Assembly (NCBI GenBank): GCA_964472545.1
Contig: CAYYNP010000044.1
Location: forward strand, 1 to 44,025
Length of the DNA: 44,025 bases
Direction of reading: 5' to 3'
Origin: CAYYNP01 sp964472545
GTDB taxonomy: Bacteria; Planctomycetota; Planctomycetia; Pirellulales; Thermoguttaceae
Shown here: positions 1 through 8,540 of the stretch, one piece after another
Numbering within the stretch: position 1 is the first letter of the stretch
Layout: every line of letters starts with the position of its first letter
The notes under the pieces: model-generated
The model's database searches: none
The model's input: only the letters and a program-made list of their open reading frames with translations
What the model was told of the DNA's origin: nothing
Program-made: the position numbers and the translations under genes

Positions 1-366
1 CTACCGCAGCAGCGAATCGGACCCCGAGGGCGAAAAGAGCTGGAGGCCGATGCGTAGCGGGGTGGCCGTCGTTCTACGGCGCCGGCGGAATTCCCCGGCC
101 GCGCTGGCTCGCTTCACAGAATGGTACAACCAGTGGAGGCCGCACACTTTCCTGCGTGGCAGGACGCCCAAAGAAGCCTACCACAAACGACGTCCTGCTT
201 GCCGATATCTGCGATTCGAGCCTCGTCCCGGTTGGCCACACGGGCGCCCCGAACTGCTGCATGAGGGCCGGTCAGAGGCAAACAGGATGTTCGGCTCCAT
301 CTGGACGGCACCTTCCACGCCGAGCAGGCGCATCTACCCATCATTAGGTTACGGTGTGCCGCGTAG
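1..366 (+). pseudogene. Integrase-core (rve) transposase, decayed C-terminal fragment
   Basis: This is the tail of a DDE integrase-type transposase of a kind common in planctomycetes. The frame open from position 2 contains the end of the integrase core, including WYNQWRPHTFLRGRTPKEAY, followed by RFEPRPGWPHGRPE. The reading then slips to another frame near 262-271, where VRGKQDVRLHL and AHLPIIRLRCAA run to a TAG at 364-366. That is the usual C-terminal end of the family as I know it. The 5' part is cut off by the window edge. The frameshift makes it a pseudogene unless the base call is wrong. The family assignment is recognition by eye; the frame change is visible directly. Confidence 0.75.
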
Positions 367-622
367 CACGTCTGTGCTGGGATACTTGCGCATCCCTGTG
401 CGTCGGCAGTCAGTCAACAACTGATGGTGCTCATTTGTCAAAGAGCTGCCATTCTCCCAGCCTTCGGATGCCAGGCAGACGATTGACGATACCGCTCGTC
501 GTGGCGGCGCATACCTCCGTCTCGGTTGAGAGGTGAGATGCCATGGGTCCATACACTGGCGCAGGGGAGCGCGAAGCAGCGGAACCGTCCGTGCCCGCCT
601 CGATCCTTTGGCCTGGCAATCG

Positions 623-3010
623 TCAGGGTGGAAAGTGCAGCACGCCCGACACGAGCCTTGCCCGCTGGGGGGTGCCGTTGACAAACAGCCTTGGATTGCC
701 GGAGACCCTGATCGCCATCGCCTGCACGTCGCCGACGGCCTCGACCCGATCTCTGTTTGCGCGTAGAAAACCCTGACCGGTGAACGTGAATGATTCGACG
801 TCGTCGCCGAGTTGTAGGCGTTGCTCTCTTGCCGGGGGAAATGCATAGAGCACCCGATCGTTGACCTCCCGGCCGACGATCCGCACGGCGACGCCGTCTT
901 CGGTTTCGGCCATGCGCTCGAAATGCTCGACGGCCGGGTTATCCTGCTGGAAGGGTTCGTGCAGCGCGACGAACGTCGTCTGCTCCGCCCGGCGCTCGAC
1001 GGCCATGCTTACGCCGCCCACCTCGGACCGCTTCAAGTACCACTCCCATTCGTCGTCCCGCGGCGTGCGCGGGCTGCCCTTGGTGTAGACCGTCGGCGAA
1101 TCGAAAAAGTAGACCGACGTGCCGTCGGCCCCCAGCATGTGTATCCGCACGCCCACCTTGCGATCGTACCACGCTTTACCCATGATGCTCTCGGCCGGGT
1201 CGATCGCGCACGTTTGCAGCATCTTCAAACTCCAGGCCTTATCGCCGGCGTCGAAGACGTGCTGCGACGAAACGTCCACCTCGGGGATGCTCAGCAGCGT
1301 GTCGCCGAGCGACGTCGTTTTCTTCCACCGGGCCGCATCGGCCGGTTGTGCCTCGCCGGGGGCGTGGACGAGCCAGTGGATCGTGCGCGGCTTGTTGCTG
1401 CTTACTCGGAAGATATCCAGCAGATACTCGTCGGCCAGAAACAGCGCCCGCGTCAGATCGGTAACGGGGTAGATCTTCTTCGCCGACGTCTTCGGTTGGT
1501 CGCTGCTGCGGACCTCCCCTTCGCCCTTGTAGACCGGCTCGGCGCCGAGGGTCGTCGCGCTGACGAACTTCACCAGCGGCGCAAACTGGTGCCGCGTCGG
1601 CACGGGGCCGATGGGCTGCGCTTGCAGGCCATCGACAATCACGCCGCAGTGGCCGCGGACGGAGAACTCCCACGGCCCGCCGTTGTAGCCCCGAGAGATC
1701 GACCGGTTGTAGTAGATCGGCCGGCCGAATTGGTGATAGCCGAGCAGGCTGAAGCAGTCGGCCAGATAATGCACGTAGAGCGTGGCAAACTGCAATGCCA
1801 CGGCCGGACGATCCGATTCCCAATAACCCGGCGACTCGTCGGCACGCAATATCGCAAAGCCGCGTTCGGCGAAGACGTTCGACGGGGCCGACGGCGAAGT
1901 GACCTCGCCGGGATCGATCGGTTCGAGCCCCCAGAACAAGGTCGGCACGTACGCCCGGTCGCCGCGGTGACGCATCTGTGCCAGGAAGTAGCCGAACGGG
2001 CCGTCGGGGTACTTCGCGTGCAAGATCTCGAACCAGTGCTTCTCGGCGAGCTTGGCCAGCTTGGTCTCGCGATGGTCGCGGCCGTTCATGTTCGCGCCGT
2101 AGTATTCGTCGCGCTCGTTGTAGGGCACGTCGCCCGCGATCGTGCCGGGCACGACGGCGTGATGAAACAGGAACCGGGGATGATCGCCCACGATGTGGGC
2201 TCCGCGGGCGTCGCCCATGGTGATGCGCGGGTAGTGATGCAGGCCTGAGGGGAATTCGATCCGCGGATACCCGATCCAAAGCAACGACTCAACGTAACTG
2301 CGCATCGTGGCGCCGCCCTTGCCCACGTAGTCGAACCCCATCTCGGGCACGCCCAGCCGATCGCACGCCCGACACCACAACAGCAGCGTGCCGACGCACG
2401 ACTTGATCTTGCCGAACTCCTCGAAGTACAGTCCGCCGTCGGCCAGGTAGTCGTCGAAATACCACTTGATTCCGTTGGGCGACTGCCAGAGTTGCCGCAT
2501 CAGTTCTTTGTCGCCCATCGCGGCGGCCAGGACGTGGGCCGAGAGCATCCGCGGCCATTGCATGTTGGGCAGCCAACTGATGCGCGTTTCGTGCCGAGGG
2601 TTGTCGAGTTGATAACGGATATGCCGGCGAAACGTCTCTTCGAGCATGCGTCGCTGGTCGCCGGTCAGATCGTCGTAGAGGATATCGTAGCGGAGGCCGT
2701 GCAGGTACATCGTATGACGTCGGCTTTCGCCGATGCCCGCACCGATGAAGCTGAGCAGATACTTCTTCTCGGCCTCGCGGGCCTCGGCCTCCTGCATCAC
2801 ACACGCATCGAACAGCCGCACGAACTGTGGGGCAAAGCCCTCGAGCGACTTCATCCGCTGGTATTCCGCTTTCGCCCAGTCTTCGCGTTCGACGCGCCGC
2901 CGAATTGCAGCGGCCTCATCGGCCGTCCAGAGCACGTAGGGATGGTCCGCCGCGGCCGATATGGCAGCGAAATCGAGGCAGACCAACAAGAGAGCAACTC
3001 GGGTAAGCAT
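623..3010 (-). CDS. Secreted heparinase II/III-like polysaccharide lyase family protein
   Basis: This 795-residue protein has a Sec signal peptide (MLTRVALLLVCLDFAAISAAA) and mature sequence starting near DHPYVLWTADEAAAI. Residues about 25-330 look like the helical toroid of heparinase II/III or alginate-lyase-type enzymes. The remainder, rich in beta strands and aromatic residues, looks like the beta-sandwich half; GYHQFGRPIYYNRSISRGYNG and the block around HCGVIVDG are the most family-like parts. The expected activity is beta-elimination on a uronate-containing polysaccharide, but I cannot assign a substrate or confirm catalytic His/Tyr residues. The start is supported by GGGAG about seven bases upstream of the ATG at 3010. 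It ends a minus-strand series of exported proteins and lies beside the left-edge transposase remnant. Two further heparinase-like genes occur at 23171 and 37295. Confidence 0.65.
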   Translation of the reverse strand: MLTRVALLLVCLDFAAISAAADHPYVLWTADEAAAIRRRVEREDWAKAEYQRMKSLEGFAPQFVRLFDACVMQEAEAREAEKKYLLSFIGAGIGESRRHTMYLHGLRYDILYDDLTGDQRRMLEETFRRHIRYQLDNPRHETRISWLPNMQWPRMLSAHVLAAAMGDKELMRQLWQSPNGIKWYFDDYLADGGLYFEEFGKIKSCVGTLLLWCRACDRLGVPEMGFDYVGKGGATMRSYVESLLWIGYPRIEFPSGLHHYPRITMGDARGAHIVGDHPRFLFHHAVVPGTIAGDVPYNERDEYYGANMNGRDHRETKLAKLAEKHWFEILHAKYPDGPFGYFLAQMRHRGDRAYVPTLFWGLEPIDPGEVTSPSAPSNVFAERGFAILRADESPGYWESDRPAVALQFATLYVHYLADCFSLLGYHQFGRPIYYNRSISRGYNGGPWEFSVRGHCGVIVDGLQAQPIGPVPTRHQFAPLVKFVSATTLGAEPVYKGEGEVRSSDQPKTSAKKIYPVTDLTRALFLADEYLLDIFRVSSNKPRTIHWLVHAPGEAQPADAARWKKTTSLGDTLLSIPEVDVSSQHVFDAGDKAWSLKMLQTCAIDPAESIMGKAWYDRKVGVRIHMLGADGTSVYFFDSPTVYTKGSPRTPRDDEWEWYLKRSEVGGVSMAVERRAEQTTFVALHEPFQQDNPAVEHFERMAETEDGVAVRIVGREVNDRVLYAFPPAREQRLQLGDDVESFTFTGQGFLRANRDRVEAVGDVQAMAIRVSGNPRLFVNGTPQRARLVSGVLHFPP

Positions 3011-3037
3011 CGAGATCTCCCGGTTCGCGGCATGTAC

Positions 3038-3313
3038 TCACGCCGCTCGATTCTGGCCGGCGAAGTTCTTGCCGACGGACGCAAAGTAGCCTACGCTATG
3101 CACAATGGGCCTGTCAATCGCATGACGTGAATCGCTAGATGTCAGGGATGTCCAGCAACTCGTGAGACACATGCCGGACACGCCGAGACCGGCCGGTTTC
3201 CCCGCTGCCGTGAGCAGCTCCCGCTCAGACGATTCGGCGGCAGACCCGCTGGAGAGAGACGCGGCGATGAGAAGACAGCCTATCGGACTTCGAGACAGTC
3301 TTCCGCTGCACAT
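3038..3313 (-). pseudogene. Truncated secreted protein (signal peptide plus short remnant)
   Basis: This 91-codon frame has a convincing beginning: GAGGAG seven bases before the ATG at 3313, then a Sec-type signal peptide (MCSGRLSRSPIGCLLIAASL). It is followed by SSERELLTAAGKPAGLGV. That last segment resembles the start of the SAM-methyltransferase-like domain that precedes PQQ propellers in planctomycetes (compare the gene ending at 28674). After about residue 45 the sequence no longer looks like protein. In another frame VSHELLDIPDI is followed by a stop. The reading as the 5' stub of a deleted gene is inference; it could also be a small secreted protein of unknown role. It sits between the heparinase-like gene and a MITE-like element. 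Confidence 0.35.
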
Positions 3314-3407
3314 AGCGCTTCTCCTCTCGTAGTGGTTTGTCAGTGTTCTGGTTCTGAGTGTTACTGGCCACGGCGCGGTGCTTCTGCGTCTACAGGCATG
3401 CTCGTAC

Positions 3408-3505
3408 GGGCTTGTCCGGTAACAACTTCGTCCGCTTCATGGTAGCCATCACACTCCGTGTGGTGATTCGCCCGAAAAACTGCGAAGTTGTTTCCGGACA
3501 GGCCC
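3408..3505. mobile_element. MITE-like element with 23-bp terminal inverted repeats
   Basis: The left arm at 3408-3430 (starting GGGCTTGTCCGG) and the right arm at 3483-3505 (ending CCGGACAGGCCC) are inverted repeats matching at 21 of 23 positions. They enclose 52 bp with no coding capacity. The internal part contains another small inverted repeat around ATCACAC and GTGGTGAT. The size, the ends and the lack of an ORF fit a miniature inverted-repeat element mobilised by a DDE transposase. I could not identify a clear target-site duplication. Confidence 0.6.
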
Positions 3506-3536
3506 TAAGTCGGAAAGCGACGGCACAGCACGTATC

Positions 3537-5000
3537 CTACGTCAGAATGCCGTCCCAACCTTTCCGGTACGGACGCCGGATGAACTGATCGGATTGCGGC
3601 GCATTACGGGCGCGTAGGTTGACGTGGTCCCACTCGAGCTTCTTCCCGGTCCGGTAGGCCACGTTGCCAAGGTGGTTCGACTCGGTGACCCAGCCTGAAT
3701 AGAGGAAGTTCGAGCCTGGCGCCGGCCCCTCGCCCTTGCAGGCCTGGATCCACTCGATGTAGTGGCCGGGGGAACGCGGGAGCGTCTCCGGGGGTGTTTG
3801 GTAGTCCTTGAACTTCTCTTCGGGCAGCAGTTGGAGCCCGCCGCGCCCTCCACTGTAGAGCATCCCCTCGTCGCCGACGAAAAGCTGAGCACGGCTGCTC
3901 ATCTTGTTTGTGTCAAACTGCGGCGGCCTGCCCTCGCCCTGGTACCAGACGAGCTTCAACGGCGGGTGTGAGCCGCGGGCCGGAAACTCATACGTCACCG
4001 TCATCGTTGCCGGTGCCAATTCGGGGTGGGACTTGCCCATGGGAGACACGGCCTCGATCGTCAGGGGATGACGAATGTCCAGCACCTGGAACACGACGTC
4101 GTTGTCGTGGCCGCCGAGGTCGCTCATCGTGCCGTTGCCGAAGTCCCACCACCGGTACCAGCGCGGTCCGGGCAGGTACGTCGCATGGAACGGCCGCATC
4201 GGCGCAGGCCCGATCCACAGATCCCAGTCGATGTTCGGCGGGACGGGCATCTCTTCCTTGAACCTGTCAGTGATCTGGATGCCGTTGTAGAACCCGTGCG
4301 GCTTGTCGTACTTCTCGGCCGACGCGGCGCTCTGCAGCCCCCACGCACGACCCGCCCAGACGTGCACCTCGCGCACCGGCCCGATCGCGCCGGCCAAAAT
4401 CAGTTCCTTGATCTGGCGGCGAACCGGCGAGGCGTGGCCCTGGTTGCCCGTCTGCGTGGCGAGCTTCGGGTACTTCGCGGCGGTCTCGCGAATCAACCTC
4501 GCCTCCCAGACGTCGTGGGTGAGCGGCTTTTCGCAGTAGACGTGTTTGCCGTGTGTCAGCGCCAGATAGGTTGCGAGAGTGTGGGTGTGCTCGGTGGTGC
4601 TGACCATGACGGCATCGAAGTCGTTCGGGCTGTCGAATACCCGGCGGAAATCATTGTACGTCTTAGCTTTCGGGAATCTCTGGGCCGCAGCATCCACGGC
4701 ATGCTGGTTGACGTCGCAGAGGACCGTGATGTTCTCGGCCGGAATACCCGTGGGAGGGCCGGACGGGGCCGCTGCCTGGGCGCCTCCCCTGCGCCGACGG
4801 CTGCCGCCATCGCCTCTCATGTTCGAGTTGGCACGGCCTCCGCAGGCGATCATCGCGATGTTCAGCTTGTTGTTGAGGTTCTGGCCCCGCAGAAAGGCCG
4901 GCGCACCTATGATCCCGCCGGCAGCAGCCAGGACGCCACCGATTGCCTCGCGTCGGGTCATCCGCCGCTCTCGCGTCTGTCTGGCGATCGTCTTCTTCAT
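3537..5000 (-). CDS. Tat-exported Gfo/Idh/MocA family oxidoreductase
   Basis: This 487-residue protein belongs to the NAD(P)-dependent sugar dehydrogenase-like Gfo/Idh/MocA family. An N-terminal MTRREAIGG motif with a hydrophobic segment is a twin-arginine signal, so the folded protein probably acts outside the cytoplasm. The Rossmann strand is LNIAMIACGGR. The family EKP motif is at about residues 157-159 (HVYCEKPLTHD), preceded by TTEHTHTLA. The second domain contains MSDLGGHDNDVVFQVLD, in the position of the usual catalytic His/Asp helix. An unusual Arg/Gly/Ala/Pro-rich insert occupies about residues 64-83, between the first Rossmann strand and the second. The start at 5000 rather than 5051 is set by AAGGAG eight bases before the ATG. 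Substrate unknown. The ceramidase-like gene lies 79 bp upstream on the same strand. Confidence 0.85.
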   Translation of the reverse strand: MKKTIARQTRERRMTRREAIGGVLAAAGGIIGAPAFLRGQNLNNKLNIAMIACGGRANSNMRGDGGSRRRRGGAQAAAPSGPPTGIPAENITVLCDVNQHAVDAAAQRFPKAKTYNDFRRVFDSPNDFDAVMVSTTEHTHTLATYLALTHGKHVYCEKPLTHDVWEARLIRETAAKYPKLATQTGNQGHASPVRRQIKELILAGAIGPVREVHVWAGRAWGLQSAASAEKYDKPHGFYNGIQITDRFKEEMPVPPNIDWDLWIGPAPMRPFHATYLPGPRWYRWWDFGNGTMSDLGGHDNDVVFQVLDIRHPLTIEAVSPMGKSHPELAPATMTVTYEFPARGSHPPLKLVWYQGEGRPPQFDTNKMSSRAQLFVGDEGMLYSGGRGGLQLLPEEKFKDYQTPPETLPRSPGHYIEWIQACKGEGPAPGSNFLYSGWVTESNHLGNVAYRTGKKLEWDHVNLRARNAPQSDQFIRRPYRKGWDGILT

Positions 5001-5079
5001 CGCGCGCTCCTTGGTCGTATAAGTGAAATGCGCCCTCCGTATTCTGTTCAATCCGCTTCCGCCACCACGCAGTGGGGAT

Positions 5080-6519
5080 CTACGGAAACATCTCGTCGAG
5101 CATTTCGAGCAGGTTGTCGACGAGGATCACGGAGGCATCCTTCTGCACCTTGTTCGTAGTCAGCCAGGTCTCATAGCCGCCGAATTGATGTTGCTCGGGC
5201 GTTGGCAGATACCCGTATCCTCCGTTAGCGAGCGACACGACGAAGGTGTCGGCGGCAGGGCTTTTGGCTTTCAACTCGAGGCCGATTTCCACCAGTACCT
5301 CAAACGGCAGCGCGCAGATCGCGAGATCCCCAATGCGAACCGTCTGAATGAGCACCTTGGTCGTCGGGGGTTCCGCTGCCAGCTTGAGCGTTCGCTGCGC
5401 GTAGGCTTTCGCTAGCCGCGGGAGTTCCTTCTCACCTTCGGCGTCCATCTCGACGATGCTCTTTGCTCGCTCGATCTGTTCCGCAGTCGGCACGCGGTGC
5501 TTCAGAGTGATCTCTCGTTGTTTTACGGCGAGGGTCAGATTGCCGGACAGGGAATCAACCTGCCCGGGGGAGTCGATCTGCCGGATGGCCCGCGTGGCCG
5601 CATCCGCCGTCTTGCTGGCCACGATGCGGATCTGTTCGAAAGGTTCCCGCCGCGGACGCGGATTGCGGAAATTGATGTTGTTGATATCGCCGCTGGTGCC
5701 GTTGGACAGCATGGCGACGAAGCCCTTCGCCGGACGGCCGAGGCGGACGGGCATCAGCCGCGAAAACTCGCCAAAGTAGTCCGCCGACATCTGGCCGCCC
5801 GTATTGCCGACGTAATGCAGCGAGTAGTTTGCGAAGACCGACAGCGGCCGGCCTTGGGCATCTTCGACGTAAAGCACGGAGACTTCCGGATCGGTCGGGC
5901 CGGCCGGATTGATGAGGTTGTTGTTCCGCGGCGGGTTCATCTTCACGATGTCCGTATCTTCGCCAAAGGGGTTCGTGGGAACCGTGCCGGGTTTGAGAAA
6001 CCAGCGGCGGTTGAACACTTCGTCCGGCAGATCGTAACCCGACCAACCCGCCTTGGCCGGTTGCCGATTCTCGGCAGCCCGGACGATCGCTTCGACGATG
6101 CCTTCCCGCAGCCGTTTCTGGTAGGCGAGTTCCTGCGGCGTGCCGTGCTGGGCGTTCGCAAAGGGCGCGGAATGCGTGTGCGTCGCACAGATCAGCATGT
6201 GTGGGGTCGGTATGCCGGTCGTCTGCGAAGCTTCTCTCTTGGCCGGGTCCAGCACGTCTCGGTGAACCATGCAACTGTCCACCAACGTCAGTGCAATGCT
6301 CGTGCTGCCGTCATCGAGAACCAGACAGCGCACACAGAGCGGATCGTGTGCGGAATTCGTGGGGTGCGGTGTAAACGAACCCCGCGGCGCCAGCGGCCAT
6401 TCTTGTGGGGTCACGTCGACGACGGCCGTGCCCGCCCGGAGTTCGGCACGAGCCGGCGACGGCAGGGCAATCGCGGCGGCAAACAGGGAAGCGAGCAGGA
6501 CCGTTGTGATTCGTATCAT
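5080..6519 (-). CDS. Exported neutral/alkaline ceramidase-like N-terminal domain protein
   Basis: The protein has 479 residues and a Sec signal peptide (MIRITTVLLASLFAAAIALP, cleavage after PARA). The mature part starts LRAGTAVVDVTP, the typical opening of the neutral ceramidase N-terminal family. The metal-binding-type motif CATHTHSAP is at about residues 112-119, and a second conserved histidine sits in NYSLHYVGN near 235. In true ceramidases the catalytic serine lies in a GDVSPN-type motif. Here the matching place reads NGTSGDINN (about 273-281), so amidase activity on ceramide is doubtful. Planctomycetes have many such proteins next to sugar-related genes, and their substrate is unknown. 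GGAGGA precedes the ATG at 6519 at good spacing. Confidence 0.75.
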   Translation of the reverse strand: MIRITTVLLASLFAAAIALPSPARAELRAGTAVVDVTPQEWPLAPRGSFTPHPTNSAHDPLCVRCLVLDDGSTSIALTLVDSCMVHRDVLDPAKREASQTTGIPTPHMLICATHTHSAPFANAQHGTPQELAYQKRLREGIVEAIVRAAENRQPAKAGWSGYDLPDEVFNRRWFLKPGTVPTNPFGEDTDIVKMNPPRNNNLINPAGPTDPEVSVLYVEDAQGRPLSVFANYSLHYVGNTGGQMSADYFGEFSRLMPVRLGRPAKGFVAMLSNGTSGDINNINFRNPRPRREPFEQIRIVASKTADAATRAIRQIDSPGQVDSLSGNLTLAVKQREITLKHRVPTAEQIERAKSIVEMDAEGEKELPRLAKAYAQRTLKLAAEPPTTKVLIQTVRIGDLAICALPFEVLVEIGLELKAKSPAADTFVVSLANGGYGYLPTPEQHQFGGYETWLTTNKVQKDASVILVDNLLEMLDEMFP

Positions 6520-6665
6520 GGATTCCTCCTCCAGTGCTTCGTCAACGTCAACTCTTGGCGCGCGTCGGCGGGCGAGGGTGCCGCCGTAGCAGCAGTCGGT
6601 TGTACGCCTCCGCTACACGGAAGTCAACACTGCGGAACATCCGTCCGAACGCCGCGAGTCGGCGG

Positions 6666-7685
6666 CTACGATGCGCGACGATCCGCCTGGCCGATTTGCC
6701 CGAAGCGGCGCGCGGCCTCAACGTTGAACTGGATTTCGTCGACGTAGCGGGGGAACATGCCGACGATGACGCCGTCGATGGGCTTCAGGCTGGAGAACGC
6801 GTTTTTGAACGTCTCACGCACCCGGCGCTCGTTCAAGCACGCCCGGCCCGCCGCCAGGATCTTGAAGCCGAAACACGGCTGCCTGACCTGCCGGATCACC
6901 GCGGTCATCACCGCCGGGTCGTCCTTATAGAAGGTGTAGTGGGTCATGTCGAGGGTGCAGGCTGGCGAGGCCTCTTCCTTCGTCGCCGGAAGATGCTCCC
7001 GCGTGATGAAATAGAAGCAGGTCATGAAGAAGTCGACGTCCCACCCTTCGTCGGCGATTCGCTTGATGCAATCGGGATTGTGGGCCGAGACACCGGCCAT
7101 CACGCCGCCGTCATGCACGGCCTTGACGAAGTCGTGCACCTGCTGGTGCTTCCCTTCGGCGAACAGCCGGTCGGTTACCCCGCCGTGGTGTACCAGGGCG
7201 ATCGGTTGGATGCTTCTGACCGCGTCCGTAATCGTGGAGACGTCGGCGTGCAGCCCGAAGAAGGACATCCTCACGCCGCGATCCCGGGCAACTCGCACGT
7301 ACTCAGAGTTCTTGTAGTTCGAGAACTGATGCGCCGTGATTCCCGCGGACTCGCATCTCTGGAGAAACTCAACTTGTCGCTCCGCCGTAAAGTACTCCTT
7401 CATGCAATGCGTGGCGTGCGCCCCTTGATACGAGTTCCCGTGGAGCGGGTTGGCGCCGACCACCAGCCGGCTGAGGCGGTGCGAACCAAGCTGAACTGAA
7501 GGCAACGGCCTCGTCGAAGCGGTCGACGCCGCTCCGGCGGCCGCCTCGGCCGCCTCGGCCGCGTTTGCCGCTGACTCCATCTGACTACCCAGCATCGGCG
7601 ACGCCGCGGCAGCTCCGACGGCCGCCGTGGCCGCGGTGCCCTTGATGAAATCGCGACGCGACAGATTGGCTTGGTCTTTTCGCAT
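6666..7685 (-). CDS. Tat-exported TIM-barrel protein, aldo/keto-reductase-like
   Basis: The protein has 339 residues from the ATG at 7685, which has AAGGAGAG nine bases upstream; an in-frame start at 7703 is less likely. LSRRDFIKGTAATAAVGAAA is a textbook twin-arginine signal, followed by an Ala-rich linker to about residue 60. The mature domain begins VQLGSHRLSRLVVGANPLHG. It has a repeating strand-helix pattern (ITAHQFSNY, VRMSFFGLHADV, PIALVHHGG, GVMAGVSAHN, VDFFMTCFYF, PCFGFKILAAGR, IDGVIVGMF) consistent with a TIM barrel. The pattern resembles aldo/keto reductases or sugar-isomerase-like barrels, but I see no definite catalytic tetrad. It is probably expressed with the ceramidase-like gene 146 bp downstream. 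Confidence 0.65.
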   Translation of the reverse strand: MRKDQANLSRRDFIKGTAATAAVGAAAASPMLGSQMESAANAAEAAEAAAGAASTASTRPLPSVQLGSHRLSRLVVGANPLHGNSYQGAHATHCMKEYFTAERQVEFLQRCESAGITAHQFSNYKNSEYVRVARDRGVRMSFFGLHADVSTITDAVRSIQPIALVHHGGVTDRLFAEGKHQQVHDFVKAVHDGGVMAGVSAHNPDCIKRIADEGWDVDFFMTCFYFITREHLPATKEEASPACTLDMTHYTFYKDDPAVMTAVIRQVRQPCFGFKILAAGRACLNERRVRETFKNAFSSLKPIDGVIVGMFPRYVDEIQFNVEAARRFGQIGQADRRAS

Positions 7686-7799
7686 CGAAGCTCTCCTTTG
7701 CAAGGCATGTGGCCGTGAGGTAGGTCACGATTCTCCCGCAAGGTGTTCTTGCGACGAGTTGGGGATGTTGGCCGTGGGTGTAGTCTTCAGGGAAGGGCC

Positions 7800-8063
7800 G
7801 CCACCCGAGATTATGCCTGCCAGCGAGGCGGGCCGCCATAGGGGGCCCTGCCGTAGACGGTGCTGAGGTGCGCCAGGCCGCACGTCGGAAGAGGTTCCAT
7901 TGATCGGGCGCGAATCGGGCGAATCCGCTAGTCCGGCCGCCCAACTGTGACTGCACGTCATATCTTACCGGGCCAGAGAAACAACGCGGAGGATAGCGGT
8001 CTTGACGTGTGTGCCCCAGCTCTCTCGGAGGGGGATCTTCGGTGGCTTGTTCTCGCTGGGCAT
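7800..8063 (-). pseudogene. Decayed N-terminus of an integrase-type transposase
   Basis: From an ATG at 8063 the minus strand encodes MPSENKPPKIPLRESWGTHV and then KTAILRVVSLAR. A TAA follows (7965-7967), and the same frame continues as DMTCSHSWAAGLADS. This order (a PLR-W start, an IS-LA-Y helix, then T-S-WAA) matches, from memory, the N-terminal leader of planctomycete integrase-core transposases, with the TAA where a tyrosine is expected. Beyond about 7920 I cannot follow it in any frame. The boundary at 7800 is approximate. The rest of the interval down to 7704 shows no convincing gene. Confidence 0.5.
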
Positions 8064-8194
8064 CTCGGCCTCCAAGGGGCTGCTTGTCTCCAAATCCCTT
8101 GGAGATTAGCATAACCTCCTCGTGACATGGAGGTGACGATCGGAGGTCGGCAACCGGAAGAACCGTCGGACTAGCGCACCATGCCCAAATCGCT

Positions 8195-8398
8195 CCGTTT
8201 GGCAAGACGTTTGGCGAGAAGAGCGGAGTCATCTGCCGGGTCAGCCGGCCCGGCTGCCGGATCAACACCATTCCCGCCGGCGGGAATGGTCCTCATCCCC
8301 GAGGCTTCGTCCGGCTGCCAATGCGGACCACCCATCCAGGCCTCCTTGGCCTATCGTCCGCGGTCCGACGTGACGAACCGCTCGCTGCAGGAACCGTG
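8195..8398 (+). pseudogene. Remnant of a PQQ-type beta-propeller protein, C-terminal part
   Basis: Two overlapping frames carry pieces of one protein. From about 8195 the first reads PFGKTFGEKSGVICRVSRPG, then CRINTIPAGG. After a one-base slip near 8284 the second reads MVLIPEASSGCQC and then GPPIQASLAYRPR, up to a stop at 8397-8399. The PEAS-GC-C-IQ-SLA-PR block is a conserved stretch near the C-terminus of planctomycete PQQ-propeller proteins as I recall them. No other part of the gene is present. A 24-bp perfect palindrome (8267-8290) spans the frameshift. Confidence 0.55.
8267..8290. repeat. 24-bp perfect palindrome
   Basis: ACCATTCCCGCC is followed directly by its exact reverse complement GGCGGGAATGGT, with no spacer. 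It lies inside the PQQ-propeller remnant at the point where the frame breaks. No T-run follows it, so it does not look like a terminator. Confidence 0.8.
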
Positions 8399-8400
8399 AG

Positions 8401-8540
8401 CATCAAACCGGCGACTGGGCCGAGTACGAAATCCGCTTTTCGGAGGCGGGTACCTACCAGTTTCTGCTGGATGCCGGGACGCCGACAAGCTTGGGTTCCG
8501 TAAGCTCACGTCGAACGTCTACGGCAGCCGGACGCCGTAA
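8401..8540 (+). pseudogene. Carbohydrate-binding-module-like remnant
   Basis: The frame at 8401 reads HQTGDWAEYEIRFSEAG and then TYQFLLDAGTP, a pattern typical of CBM6/CBM35-like beta-sandwiches (GDW-EY-I-V-EAGTY). A slip then leads into DKLGFRKLTSNVYGSRTP and a TAA at 8538-8540. No upstream start or catalytic domain is present. The two frames and the lack of an N-terminal part mark it as a fragment. The 158 bp from here to the next start (8699) hold nothing I recognise. Confidence 0.4.

Noticed and set aside
349..846. A 165-codon minus-strand frame near the left edge
   Set aside because: It overlaps the transposase remnant and the end of the heparinase-like gene in another frame and shows no conserved sequence.
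821..2248. A 475-codon plus-strand open frame
   Set aside because: It is antisense to the first heparinase-like gene and has no credible start or domain.
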